From positions 1 to 55,446 of the forward strand of contig JABDCU010000010.1 in NCBI GenBank assembly GCA_013287965.1: a DNA stretch of 55,446 bases, read 5' to 3'. A program made the translations under genes and the position numbers. The notes below the pieces were generated by a model. The model was given only the letters and a program-made list of their open reading frames with translations. It was not told where the DNA came from and made no database searches. Every line of letters begins with the position of its first letter. Position 1 is the first letter of the stretch. The stretch is from Candidatus Omnitrophota bacterium (lineage in GTDB: Bacteria > Omnitrophota > Gorgyraeia > Zapsychrales > Fredricksoniimonadaceae). Shown here in pieces: positions 40,043-49,403 of this stretch.

Positions 40043-41440
40043 TCACTTGCCTATGCAAAATTCGGAAAAGATGCGGTCCAGCAGGTCTTCGTCGATGTTG
40101 CGGCCGGTGATGGCGTCCAGCTGATTGACCGCGGCTTTGAGCTCTTCGGAAATAAATTCCAGGGAAGTGTTTTCATTCATCAGGCGGCAGGCGTCTTGCA
40201 GGTTTTTTTGAGCTTCGTCTAACGCCTTGATGTGACGGATATTGCTGATAAGAATGCCGTGAGTATCAAAATTCTTGTCCTTGAGGATCGACTCAACGAT
40301 CTTGGCCTCCAGGTCTTGAATAGACTGAGCCTTGAGTGCTGAGACCTTGATCACGTGCTCCGTGCCGAATATTTTCTTGGGAACTGATATATCCAGCTTT
40401 CCATGCAGGTCCATTTTGTTAACCACCACTAAGGCGCGGGCGGCTTTTATTTGTTCCATCAATAGCCTGTCCTGCTCTTCTAAAGGATGACTGTGGTCCA
40501 AGACCAAAAGCACCAGATCAGCGCTTTTGATATACAGATGACTGCGCGAAACAGCTTCCTGCTCGATCAAATCCCTCGGCTCCAAAATACCGGCGGTATC
40601 AACCAATGAAATAGGAATGCCTTTCATTTGCGCTGATTCTTCCAGGACATCGCGCGTGGTACCGGCAATATCAGTGACAATGGCACGCTGTTCTTTAAGG
40701 AGAGCATTAAGTAAAGAAGACTTGCCCACATTGGGCTTGCCGCACAAAACTATGCGTATGCCTTCTTTAAGGATACGGCCGCTCTGGGATGAACCCAAAA
40801 GTTTAGCGACACTTTTCTCTTGAACACTGATGCGGTTTAATATTTGCTGACGGCTTTGGGCGTCAATGCCATCCTCGGGAAAATTGATCAAGGCCTCCAC
40901 CATCACATAAAGCTTTATCAGCTCTTCCCGTATAGACTTAAGCTGTGTCGAGAGTTCACCTTTTAATTGATGCTGGCTCTGGCGCAAAAAGTTCTCCGTC
41001 TTCGCGTGGATAACATCCATCACGGCCTCGGCCTGGGTTAAATCCAAACGGCCATGAAGAAATGCCCGCTTGGTAAATTCACCCGGGGACGCCAGGCGGG
41101 CACCCGCATTCAATACTGCCTGAAGCACCGCACGCAAAACAGTCATGCCGCCGTGACAATTGATCTCAACCACATCCTCAGCAGTATAGCTTTTGGGGGC
41201 CCGCATCAAGGTAACCAGGACCTCGTCGATCATTTCCCCGCTTTTAGCATTGACGGCCCAGCCATGGTGCACCGTATGAGTTTTGCATTCTACCAATGTT
41301 TTGGCACCTTGAAGGCGGAGCACCGCATCAGCCATGGCGATCGCTTCTTTACCGCTGATGCGCACAATGCCGATCCCTCCCTGTCCCGCCGGAGTGGCAA
41401 TGGCCGCGATGGTGTCTTCTAGACCTTTGTACTGGTACAT
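40043..41440 (-). CDS. mnmE: tRNA modification GTPase MnmE
   Basis: N-terminal tetrahydrofolate-binding domain (DTIAAIATPAGQGGIGIVRISG), a helical domain, and an inserted GTPase with GKPNVGKSSLLNAL (G1), DIAGTTRDV (G2), DTAGI (G3), NKMD (G4), and the conserved C-terminal CIGK. It works with MnmG on wobble uridine. It is 465 residues, the usual length. GGGGAG precedes the ATG at 41440. Its start overlaps folC by 22 bases. Confidence 0.96.
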   Translation of the reverse strand: MYQYKGLEDTIAAIATPAGQGGIGIVRISGKEAIAMADAVLRLQGAKTLVECKTHTVHHGWAVNAKSGEMIDEVLVTLMRAPKSYTAEDVVEINCHGGMTVLRAVLQAVLNAGARLASPGEFTKRAFLHGRLDLTQAEAVMDVIHAKTENFLRQSQHQLKGELSTQLKSIREELIKLYVMVEALINFPEDGIDAQSRQQILNRISVQEKSVAKLLGSSQSGRILKEGIRIVLCGKPNVGKSSLLNALLKEQRAIVTDIAGTTRDVLEESAQMKGIPISLVDTAGILEPRDLIEQEAVSRSHLYIKSADLVLLVLDHSHPLEEQDRLLMEQIKAARALVVVNKMDLHGKLDISVPKKIFGTEHVIKVSALKAQSIQDLEAKIVESILKDKNFDTHGILISNIRHIKALDEAQKNLQDACRLMNENTSLEFISEELKAAVNQLDAITGRNIDEDLLDRIFSEFCIGK

Positions 41441-42711
41441 AACTCCCCTATGGCTTCTGCCACTATAAATATTGAGCCCGTCACTAAAACCACGTCTTGT
41501 GGACCTGCTATCTCGATCGCCCTTGCTAAGGCTTTGGGCAAACTATCTATGACCTCAAAAAATTTATCGCCAAAATGGTCCTTCCCCTCTGCTTGCGTAA
41601 ACAGGTGCGCGCGCGGATGACGGGCCTGTGTCAAGATAACCCGCGCCGCGTTATCTTTTAAAGAATCGCAGATCGCACCTTTGTCCTTATCTTCAGAAAT
41701 GCCCAATACCAAGATCACCCGCCGGTGGGGATACACCTCCATCAAGGTCATTGACAATGCCTTGGCAGAAGCCGCGTTATGCGCGCAATCAACGATCACA
41801 TCCGGCGACTCCTTCAATAATTCAAAACGGCCGGACCAGCGGACATGTTTTAACCCTTCTGTCAGCGCTTCATCACTGATCTTAAACCCCATTGTCCTTA
41901 AAACTGATATCACTTCAATGGCCGTGGCCGCATTGAGCATTTGGTGCTTGCCTTTAAGTCCGGTTTTTAGGTCCTCATACTTATCCGGACAGACAAGTAC
42001 CGGATGGATCCCAAATTCCTGGCAGCGCTGCAGCATAAGGTCCATGACTTCTTTTTCCTGCGGGGCGATCACGACTTTTTGATGAGAATTCTTGATAATA
42101 CCCGCTTTCTCCGATGCTATTTTGCTTAAAGTAGACCCTAAGATCAGGGTATGGTCCAAACTCACCGGGGTAATGACAGCAATGCAGGAATCCACCGCGT
42201 TGGTCGCATCCAATCGGCCGCCCAAACCGGTCTCTAAAATAACAACATCCACCTTGGAACCCGCGAAATGACACAGGGCAGTCACGGTCAGGACTTCAAA
42301 AAAAGTAAGGACATTGCCTTCATTTTGGATGGTGGCGGCAAAAGGACGCAGGCCTGTCAGCACGGAAGCTAGATCATCGTCGCTGATGGCCCCGCTGAAA
42401 TTGTCCTTGGACCGGACATTGCCTGCGTTTAAAATGCGGATGCGCTCATTGACCTTGTGCAAATGAGGTGAAGTATACAATCCAACCGTGTGGCCGGCCT
42501 CCTGCAAAATACTGGCTAAAAAGGCACAGGTTGAGCCCTTGCCCTTAGTGCCTGCCACATGGATGATCTTTAAATTTTTCTCCGGATGGCCTGCCAGGTC
42601 CAGGAATTGATGGATACGGTTAAGGTCAAAATCCTCGGGGCACAATTTATGCAGCTGGGATTCAAAATTGACGAAAGAGTCCAGATAAGAATGAACTTCT
42701 GAGGAGTCCAT
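41419..42711 (-). CDS. folC: Folylpolyglutamate synthase / dihydrofolate synthase
   Basis: Mur-ligase-like ATPase with the P-loop HVAGTKGKGSTCAFLASIL, LYTSPHLHKVNERI, ETGLGGRLDATN, ITPVSLDHTLILG and ASEKAGIIK. It adds glutamate to (dihydro)pteroate or folate. It is 430 residues with AGGAG before the ATG at 42711. Being next to MnmE, which uses a folate C1 unit, and PurH, which uses formyl-folate, it makes a folate-centred operon. Confidence 0.93.
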   Translation of the reverse strand: MDSSEVHSYLDSFVNFESQLHKLCPEDFDLNRIHQFLDLAGHPEKNLKIIHVAGTKGKGSTCAFLASILQEAGHTVGLYTSPHLHKVNERIRILNAGNVRSKDNFSGAISDDDLASVLTGLRPFAATIQNEGNVLTFFEVLTVTALCHFAGSKVDVVILETGLGGRLDATNAVDSCIAVITPVSLDHTLILGSTLSKIASEKAGIIKNSHQKVVIAPQEKEVMDLMLQRCQEFGIHPVLVCPDKYEDLKTGLKGKHQMLNAATAIEVISVLRTMGFKISDEALTEGLKHVRWSGRFELLKESPDVIVDCAHNAASAKALSMTLMEVYPHRRVILVLGISEDKDKGAICDSLKDNAARVILTQARHPRAHLFTQAEGKDHFGDKFFEVIDSLPKALARAIEIAGPQDVVLVTGSIFIVAEAIGELCTSTKV

Positions 42712-42751
42712 AGGGAAACACTCCTGTCGACATCCAAGGAACAGAGGATTC

Positions 42752-44311
42752 TCAATGTTTAAAGTGACGGATGGCCGTGAAGACCATGGCCATCTTTTTC
42801 TTGTCAGCTTCCTTGGTCACGGCTTCATCCATGATGGAACCACCGGTTTGGATGATGGCCGCCACCCCTGCCTTCGCGGCAATGGTGACGGTGTCAGGCA
42901 TAGGCAGGAAGGCATCGGAAATAAGAACGCTCCCTCGAGCGGCTTTTCCCGCCCGACGGATGGCATGGTGTGCCGCGTCCACGCGGCTGGTCTGGCCGCA
43001 GCCGATGCCAACGGTCTGTGTGCCTTTGACCAGGACGATGGCATTGCTTTTAACATGCTTGATCAACTTCCAGCCAAAGACCATGGCCTCCAGCTGTGCT
43101 TTGGTGGGTTTGACCTTGCTGACTGTTTTTAACTCTTCCGGCTTCAATACGCGGTTGTCTTTCTCCTGCAGCAAAAGCCCTCCGGAAACTTTCTTAAAAT
43201 CAAAACGCTCTTGATTGATGCCGTAGATATCCAGTACGAGTAAACGTAAATTCTTTTTGGCTGAAAAAAGGCCTTTAGCCTCTTCAGTAAAACCAGGGGC
43301 GACGATGCATTCCACAAAACCACTTTTGATGACAGCGGCAGCGGTTTTCGCGTCAACTGGACGGTTAAAACCGATAATGCCCCCAAAAGCAGAAAGCGAA
43401 TCGCATTTATACGCTTTAATATAGGCCTTATCAATGCTTTTGTCCTGGGCAATGCCGCAGGGATTATTATGTTTGATGATGACAGCTGCCGGAGCTTCGA
43501 ATTCACGGATGATATCCACCGCGGCATTGAGATCAAGGATATTATTAAAAGACAATTCCTTGCCTTGCAGTTGTTGGAGCCGGGCCAGTCCCTCCTGCCG
43601 GGTGCTGTCCTTATAAAAAGCTGCTTGCTGATGCGGGTTTTCACCGTAACGCAAATCCTGCAGTTTGCTGAAAGAAAAAGTAAAATCTTTAGGGAAGGAA
43701 GAAAAAGAATTATCGGCCTTAAAACGATTATTGAGAAACCCGTAAATAGCCGCGTCATAGCGGCAGGTGCGCTCAAAAACCTCAATGGCCAGGTTAGTCA
43801 GCACCTTGTCTGACAGGATGCCGCCGTTGTTATTAAGCTCATTGAGCACTTCGTTATAACGCTCAACATTGCAGATCACCGCCACACTTTTATAATTCTT
43901 GGCCGCGGAACGCAGCATGGAAGGCCCGCCGATATCAATATTCTCGATGGCCTCTTCCAATGATATGTTTTTTTTCTGGATCGTCTTTTCGAAAGGATAA
44001 AGATTGACCACCACCATATCAATAAGACCGATATCGTGGGAAGCCACTTGTTTCATGTGTTCGGGATTGTCACGAACAGCCAAAAGACCGCCGTGGATCT
44101 TGGGGTGCAGGGTCTTGACCCGGCCGTCAAGCATTTCAGGAAAGCCGGTATATTCAGAAACTTCTTTGACCTTAAGTTTGGCTGAACGCAAAAGCTCTGC
44201 CGTGCCGCCGGTAGAAATGAGCTCCACGCCCAACTTCTGCAGGCCTTTAGCGAATTCCACCAAACCGGTTTTATCAGAAACGGAAATTAATGCGCGTTTG
44301 ACTTTGATCAC
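42752..44311 (-). CDS. purH: Bifunctional AICAR formyltransferase / IMP cyclohydrolase
   Basis: Last two steps of purine synthesis in one chain of 519 residues. The N-terminal IMP cyclohydrolase has ISVSDKTGLVEFAKGL and STGGTAELLR, HPKIHGGLLA, and the C-terminal formyltransferase has LRYGENPHQQAAFY, IIKHNNPCGIA, SDAFLPMPDTV and the final FRHFKH. The start codon is GTG at 44311, 3 bases after the rpsU stop, so it is coupled to rpsU. Confidence 0.96.
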   Translation of the reverse strand: MIKVKRALISVSDKTGLVEFAKGLQKLGVELISTGGTAELLRSAKLKVKEVSEYTGFPEMLDGRVKTLHPKIHGGLLAVRDNPEHMKQVASHDIGLIDMVVVNLYPFEKTIQKKNISLEEAIENIDIGGPSMLRSAAKNYKSVAVICNVERYNEVLNELNNNGGILSDKVLTNLAIEVFERTCRYDAAIYGFLNNRFKADNSFSSFPKDFTFSFSKLQDLRYGENPHQQAAFYKDSTRQEGLARLQQLQGKELSFNNILDLNAAVDIIREFEAPAAVIIKHNNPCGIAQDKSIDKAYIKAYKCDSLSAFGGIIGFNRPVDAKTAAAVIKSGFVECIVAPGFTEEAKGLFSAKKNLRLLVLDIYGINQERFDFKKVSGGLLLQEKDNRVLKPEELKTVSKVKPTKAQLEAMVFGWKLIKHVKSNAIVLVKGTQTVGIGCGQTSRVDAAHHAIRRAGKAARGSVLISDAFLPMPDTVTIAAKAGVAAIIQTGGSIMDEAVTKEADKKKMAMVFTAIRHFKH

Positions 44312-44314
44312 GGC

Positions 44315-44476
44315 TTATCTCTTGCCGCTGCCTTTTTTACGTTTGCGTTCGGAAGGCTTGCAATAAAAGCGGCGCTCTTTGAGCTCGACTAAAAAACCGT
44401 CTTTCTGGCACTGTTTCTTGAATAAGCGCATCGCTTTTTCGAAACTGTTCTTGTCATTGACCTTGACTTCTAACAT
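44315..44476 (-). CDS. rpsU: 30S ribosomal protein bS21
   Basis: A 53-residue basic protein: MLEVKVNDKNSFEKAMRLFK, then QCQKDGFLVELKERRFY, a CKPSERKRKK tail. This is the bS21 pattern (small subunit platform, needed for initiation). AAGGAG precedes the ATG and a TAGACA-16-TATAAT promoter lies further upstream. It opens the rpsU-purH-folC-mnmE operon. Confidence 0.93.
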   Translation of the reverse strand: MLEVKVNDKNSFEKAMRLFKKQCQKDGFLVELKERRFYCKPSERKRKKGSGKR

Positions 44477-44524
44477 TACGGCTCACTGCTCCTTCTTGAT
44501 GGTTTAATTGGTTTGAAGGGTTGT

Positions 44525-44552
44525 ATTATAGTACATGTTTAGCTTATGTCTA
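44525..44552 (-). promoter_or_regulatory. Candidate sigma70 promoter of the rpsU operon
   Basis: On the minus strand TAGACA (44552-44547), 16 bases, and a perfect TATAAT (44530-44525). It lies in the gap to the barrel gene ending at 44550, and the -35 box overlaps that stop codon. Confidence 0.55.
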
Positions 44553-47108
44553 GAACTTCTTATCAAAGACGATCCGGACGATATGCTGGGTTTGAAGCAC
44601 TGATGTGGCGTAAAATGCCAGGCCGGGGTTTGAAGTAGACGTGGCAATATTATAGGATGGCCCCACGCCGTATTGGATGGACAATAAAGCATGGTGGGGA
44701 AGGGCCATGCGCGCCTCAAAAAAGAAATTATTGTATACCCTATACTCTAAACTACGGTTATTGACCAAACGATTGGGGTCAAACCCCTGGGCCAGTGTAT
44801 ACCTCGCGAAAAAACCTATTTTGGGGGTAAGCAGATACGAGCTTTCGATCCCGTAATGGTTCATATTGTCATCAATATTCCCGGCGAATTGATTGGCATT
44901 ACGGGTGTAGTCCAAATAAACATGCCATTGATCCGTCGGGTTGACTTCCAAACCGGATTTAAAAATATTGTAATACGGATAAGGTGCCTGATGAAAAAAG
45001 CTTTGGTCGTAAAGAAAGGGCACTGATTCTTCGTAGATCCTGCCATTTTGGGTATAGTTTTGAAAATAGGCGCTGTTTAGATCGCCCTGCGGAAAATCAT
45101 CAGTACTTAAATTAATATCATTTGTGTACTCCCAAACACCATTGATCGCGGCCCAATCGGTTAAAGAGTACCGGGCACCCAAAGAGCCGGTTTTTGTGCT
45201 GGGATCTTTTCCCCCTACGACCGCCGTATTCGCCAGATAAGGTGCCGCTGTACTGTCCTCTGCTATAAACGGATCCACCCCTGCTGTTGTCTTAGGCAGG
45301 GCATTCCAAAGGAGAAGTGCCTTGGTCGTCAGCCTATCCGTCGCCTTATAGGTGCCCAGGATACGCGAGACTGTTTCTATATTATCGCCTCGATTGTCCG
45401 TGACATGGCGCACATCCGCAGTTCCTTTAAGTTTTCCTTCCATCGCATTAATATCTCCCCGCCAGCTGATAACAGAACGCCCGTAATCAATGCCATTACC
45501 TATGCCAAAAGGAAGCAGGTCATATTCAGATAAACCAGGCGCAACACCCGGCAAATAGCGGTAATCTGAAGGATAAAAGGTCAGGTGATCATCCCAATAA
45601 CTGTCACCGCGGGTGCCGTGATAATCAGAAAGGCTCGATTCAAAATTTTGGTCCATCCGGGCAAAATAGACAGTGCTCTTATAAAAACTCTCCTTTTCAT
45701 TGACCGGATTCAAGCCGAAATAATCTTTCCTTAGCACATCGATCTCATCCGGATTGGAGACAGTTGTCAGAGACACAAAATAGGCTTTCCCGCTATACTT
45801 GGTAGTATAAAAGGGAGAAGTTTCATCATAAATACTTTTGGATTGGGCGAATTCAGCGTTGAATTTCAGGTCCTTGAAGAGCATGACGCCGGAATCAACC
45901 CCTCCGACGTAATTCTCCGCGTCTGTTTGTTTGTTGTTGTTATACCCTTCATGCATCCCGCCCACGGCGCCTATATAAAATAGGTCGCCGATAAACTGCT
46001 TTAAACGGGCAGCACCGGCCAGGGCGCTCATATCATCATAGTTTTGCCAAATGGTCTTAGGGATGGCAATAGTGGCATCCAGCGTCGTTTCATCCGTGGG
46101 TTTGGCCTGCAATGATACCCCCCGCAAGGAGGTCAAACGCTGTCCGTCGCTATCCTTGGTAAAATAGGCCAAAGTTTTGTCCCATTGGCCCTTGTAAAAA
46201 CTTACAGGTCTGGCGCCTGCGTTAAAATTGCCCTGCTGCCAGCCGTCGATCCAGGGGCTCTCGGCCCACCACTGCATATTATTGGAAAGCCTTAGAGGAT
46301 CATCGGTAGTCAACGCCTGGTCTTCATATCCCATGGGAAAAATATGTAATTTAAATTCATCGTTCGGTTTGATATCCACCCATGCTTCCCGCACCGGCTG
46401 AAAACTGTAGTCAATGTGCGCGGCGGGAATATTAAGGATGTCCGTCTGCCCGTATTGGTTGGAAAAATTACCGGGAAGACCATGGACAGCCGGCACCATA
46501 TGGCCATGGGTCTTTACTTCAGCCAGGGCAAAAGAATCCCCGAGACTGAGCCCGCGCACAATAGAATTGACCGTATAAGGCGAATTCCCCCAAGTTAAAT
46601 ATTGGACTTTAACACTGTCTCCCCACGGTGTATGGATAAGCTGGGCATTGCTTTTTCCTGTATAACTCCATGGGTCCGTGACGAGGTTTAAATGAAAAGA
46701 CACCACCGAGGATGCAACAGCGGCATCCATCACTACTTTTAAACGGGAGAAAATGGCAGGGTCATACGTGTTAAGGTTTTTATTAAGTCCGCTGGAAGAA
46801 AGGATCCTGTAATTCTTCTCATTAAGGTCCGCGTTGGCGCGGTCAAATATCGCATTGCCTCCGGAATCGATCCCCATGGCGGCACGCACATCCCCGCTGA
46901 TCTTAAAAGTATTTGTGGAAACAGGTACAGGGGAAGTTTGGAGCTTTGCGGAAGCCTCAGCAATTGTTGCCTCTGCATGGTCCAGGGCATTTTCCACCGC
47001 ATTCATTTTCTCAATGTCATACTGGGCAAAGGCCCTCATAGTACCGGTCAAAACGGCCCCAAAAATAAAAAAAGCAAAAATAACAATTTTAAACGGACCG
47101 CCGTTCAT
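44550..47108 (-). CDS. Large outer-membrane beta-barrel protein, unknown function
   Basis: The 852-residue product has a signal peptide (VIFAFFIFGAVLTGTMRAFAQ) and an N-terminal coiled-coil stretch (NAVENALDHAEATIAEA, LQTSPVPV). It continues as a long run of alternating amphipathic strands rich in Tyr, Asn, Asp and Trp and ends IVRIVFDKKF with a terminal Phe. The composition and periodicity fit a porin-like or alginate-export-like barrel of many strands. No family could be assigned with confidence. A carbohydrate or cation channel is conceivable; this is inference. Confidence 0.7.
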   Translation of the reverse strand: MNGGPFKIVIFAFFIFGAVLTGTMRAFAQYDIEKMNAVENALDHAEATIAEASAKLQTSPVPVSTNTFKISGDVRAAMGIDSGGNAIFDRANADLNEKNYRILSSSGLNKNLNTYDPAIFSRLKVVMDAAVASSVVSFHLNLVTDPWSYTGKSNAQLIHTPWGDSVKVQYLTWGNSPYTVNSIVRGLSLGDSFALAEVKTHGHMVPAVHGLPGNFSNQYGQTDILNIPAAHIDYSFQPVREAWVDIKPNDEFKLHIFPMGYEDQALTTDDPLRLSNNMQWWAESPWIDGWQQGNFNAGARPVSFYKGQWDKTLAYFTKDSDGQRLTSLRGVSLQAKPTDETTLDATIAIPKTIWQNYDDMSALAGAARLKQFIGDLFYIGAVGGMHEGYNNNKQTDAENYVGGVDSGVMLFKDLKFNAEFAQSKSIYDETSPFYTTKYSGKAYFVSLTTVSNPDEIDVLRKDYFGLNPVNEKESFYKSTVYFARMDQNFESSLSDYHGTRGDSYWDDHLTFYPSDYRYLPGVAPGLSEYDLLPFGIGNGIDYGRSVISWRGDINAMEGKLKGTADVRHVTDNRGDNIETVSRILGTYKATDRLTTKALLLWNALPKTTAGVDPFIAEDSTAAPYLANTAVVGGKDPSTKTGSLGARYSLTDWAAINGVWEYTNDINLSTDDFPQGDLNSAYFQNYTQNGRIYEESVPFLYDQSFFHQAPYPYYNIFKSGLEVNPTDQWHVYLDYTRNANQFAGNIDDNMNHYGIESSYLLTPKIGFFARYTLAQGFDPNRLVNNRSLEYRVYNNFFFEARMALPHHALLSIQYGVGPSYNIATSTSNPGLAFYATSVLQTQHIVRIVFDKKF

Positions 47109-47152
47109 GATGTCTCTTTCCTAAGGAATTAAAAATATTTCTAAGATCAGTT

Positions 47153-48340
47153 CTAATACGTGGGATCGACGTAGGTGTATAATTCTCCGGCGAAATTGCG
47201 CAGCGTATAACGGCCATTTTCTTTGGAAACCAGATAATCCGGGCTGATGGGGATCTTTCCACCGCCGCCGGGCCCGTCGATCACATAGGTCGGCACCGCG
47301 TAGCCGGTGGTATGCCCGCGCAGGTTCTGGATGATATTGATCCCTGTCTCGACTGTGGTGCGGAAATGCCTGGAACCGACGATGGGATCACATTGGTAGA
47401 TGTAATAGGGCCTGACACGGATCTTTAAAAGCTCGTGAAAAAGTTTCTTCATCACTTCAGGGGAATCATTGACACCACGCAAAAGCACTGTCTGGCTGCC
47501 CATGGGAATGCCGGCATCCGCGATCATGTTGCAGGCATGCTTGACGCGCGGGGTCACTTCCTTGGCATGGTTAAAATGGACACTCATCCAAAGGGGTGAA
47601 TATTTCTTGAACATGGCAATGAGCTCCGGCGTGATGCGCTGGGGCAGGGTCACCGGAATACGGGTGCCGATGCGCACAAATTCCACATGCGGGATGGCTT
47701 TAACAGAAGAAATTAAATACTCCAGCATACGGTCCCCTAAGGTCAAAGGGTCCCCGCCGGAGATCAGGACGTCGCGGATCTCCTTATGCTCACGGATATA
47801 ATTGAGCGCCGCGTCATAGGTGGAAGTATTCAACGTATGATTGCCATCGCCAACCATGCGTGAACGCGTGCAATAACGGCAGTACATGGCGCACATTTCA
47901 TTGACCAAAAAAAGCACGCGGTCCGGATAACGGTGCACCAGTCCATGCACCGCGGAATTCTTGTCTTCCCCGCAAGGGTCAAGCATTTCTTCCGGGGTGG
48001 TCTCAAATTCATGATCCAAAGGGACTGATTGCAAACGGATAGGGCATCCGGGATCATTTTCATCGATCAGGGCGGCAAAATACGGCGGGATGGACATGGT
48101 CAATTTATCCCCTGCCCCTTTGACCCCGCGCTCTTCGTGAGGGGTCAATTTCATCAGCTTGGTGATCTGATCAAGTGTACGGATGCGGTTACGGATCTGC
48201 CAGCGCCAATCTTCCCAATCAGCTAAAGTTGCCCCCGGAAATAATTTAATAACGCGTTGTTCCGCAGGGGACAAAGGAATATTAGGTCCGTTGGAAGATG
48301 GAACTGTCTCTTCTTTGATTGCTGTGGTCACAGGGCTCAT
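47153..48340 (-). CDS. kamA: L-lysine 2,3-aminomutase
   Basis: Radical-SAM, PLP enzyme turning L-lysine into L-beta-lysine. Cluster cysteines C150, C154 and C157 are in CAMYCRYC. The PLP lysine Lys362 is in GGGGKIPI. The residues that recognise the lysine side-chain amine in KamA, Asp of YQCD (Asp318) and Asp of YVIDGPGG (Asp355), are both kept, which favours lysine over glutamate as substrate. It is 395 residues. Its start overlaps the ATP-grasp gene by 4 bases, so the two are translationally coupled. Confidence 0.92.
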   Translation of the reverse strand: MSPVTTAIKEETVPSSNGPNIPLSPAEQRVIKLFPGATLADWEDWRWQIRNRIRTLDQITKLMKLTPHEERGVKGAGDKLTMSIPPYFAALIDENDPGCPIRLQSVPLDHEFETTPEEMLDPCGEDKNSAVHGLVHRYPDRVLFLVNEMCAMYCRYCTRSRMVGDGNHTLNTSTYDAALNYIREHKEIRDVLISGGDPLTLGDRMLEYLISSVKAIPHVEFVRIGTRIPVTLPQRITPELIAMFKKYSPLWMSVHFNHAKEVTPRVKHACNMIADAGIPMGSQTVLLRGVNDSPEVMKKLFHELLKIRVRPYYIYQCDPIVGSRHFRTTVETGINIIQNLRGHTTGYAVPTYVIDGPGGGGKIPISPDYLVSKENGRYTLRNFAGELYTYVDPTY

Positions 48341-49356
48341 TTTTTGTAGGCTTCCTCTTGTGTAAGCCCTAAACGTGCCAGGGCTTCATCCATGATCTTG
48401 TTGATGATCTGATTATACGTCATCCCTTTGACTTTCGCAAAAAGAACGAACACATCGTCAGGACTTAAATTCGGTAACGGGTTAATTTCCAGGACATACG
48501 GGTTTCCCGCCTCATCCACGCGAAAATCCACACGCCCGAAATCACGGCAATCTACCGCCTTGTAAGCACGCACCGCCAACTCCTGCAATCGGCGTGCCAG
48601 TTTCTCATCAATGGGTGCCGGACAAATATATTCTACCGATTTTTCAACCACATGGCGATAAGAATAAAATTCATTGCCCAAGGTGGTCGAACCCGCTATC
48701 GCGTATTGGACAACAGGCATGGCTTGCGGCGGACCATTCCCGATAATACCCACGGTAAACTCAGTGCCTTTAATGAATTCCTCAACTAAGGCCGGTTGTT
48801 TGTAATTGCGATTGACGTGCTCCACCTGTGTTTTAAGCTGTTGAAAATTCTCCACCCGCGAACTTTGGTTGATCCCTTTGGATGTCCCCTCGTGCAGGGT
48901 CTTGACGAACAAAGGAAAACCAATGGTATTGAGTTCAAATAAATTATCTTCCGGGGTCGCTTTGAAATAACGCGCCGTGGGAATGCCATCCGCGATAAAA
49001 CATTTTTTAGCCATCACCTTATCCAGGGTGACGCCTAAGGTCAGCGCGTCAGCGCCGACAAAAGGGACATTGTATAAGTCCAAAATAGCAGGAACTTGAG
49101 ACTCGCGGTTACGGCCTTTAAAGCCCTCTGAAATATTAAAGACAATGTCCACCTTCAAGTCATTATTGGTCACGCGGCCGATCAGTTGACGGGCGCCGCC
49201 GATCAGGTCAACCTTATGTCCGGCTGACTCCAAAGCATTCTTAAGGCATTCGATCGTCTTATGCCCGTCGAGCTCAGCCGCCGCGTCGATCGGATCATCA
49301 CCAGACCCCTGCCAATCGGTCTTTAAATCGTATGTAATCCCTATTATTTTACCCAT
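48337..49356 (-). CDS. ATP-grasp ligase of the D-Ala-D-Ala ligase family, coupled to kamA
   Basis: The 339-residue protein has FNISEGFKGRNRESQVPA, VGADALTLGVTLDKVMAKK, FPLFVKTLHEGTSKGI, ALVEEFIKGTEFTVG and DFGRVDFRVDEAGNPYVLEINPLPNL, i.e. ATP-grasp and Mg2+-binding residues of Ddl-type ligases. The usual dipeptide-specific loop differs (ALTLGVTLDK), so it need not be a cell-wall ligase. As the gene is coupled to lysine 2,3-aminomutase it may couple beta-lysine to another carboxylate. That substrate is inference. Confidence 0.85.
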   Translation of the reverse strand: MGKIIGITYDLKTDWQGSGDDPIDAAAELDGHKTIECLKNALESAGHKVDLIGGARQLIGRVTNNDLKVDIVFNISEGFKGRNRESQVPAILDLYNVPFVGADALTLGVTLDKVMAKKCFIADGIPTARYFKATPEDNLFELNTIGFPLFVKTLHEGTSKGINQSSRVENFQQLKTQVEHVNRNYKQPALVEEFIKGTEFTVGIIGNGPPQAMPVVQYAIAGSTTLGNEFYSYRHVVEKSVEYICPAPIDEKLARRLQELAVRAYKAVDCRDFGRVDFRVDEAGNPYVLEINPLPNLSPDDVFVLFAKVKGMTYNQIINKIMDEALARLGLTQEEAYKK

Positions 49357-49403
49357 ATATTGTGTTCAATTTATCAAAAATACGCCAAAATGCTATAAAA
49401 ATC

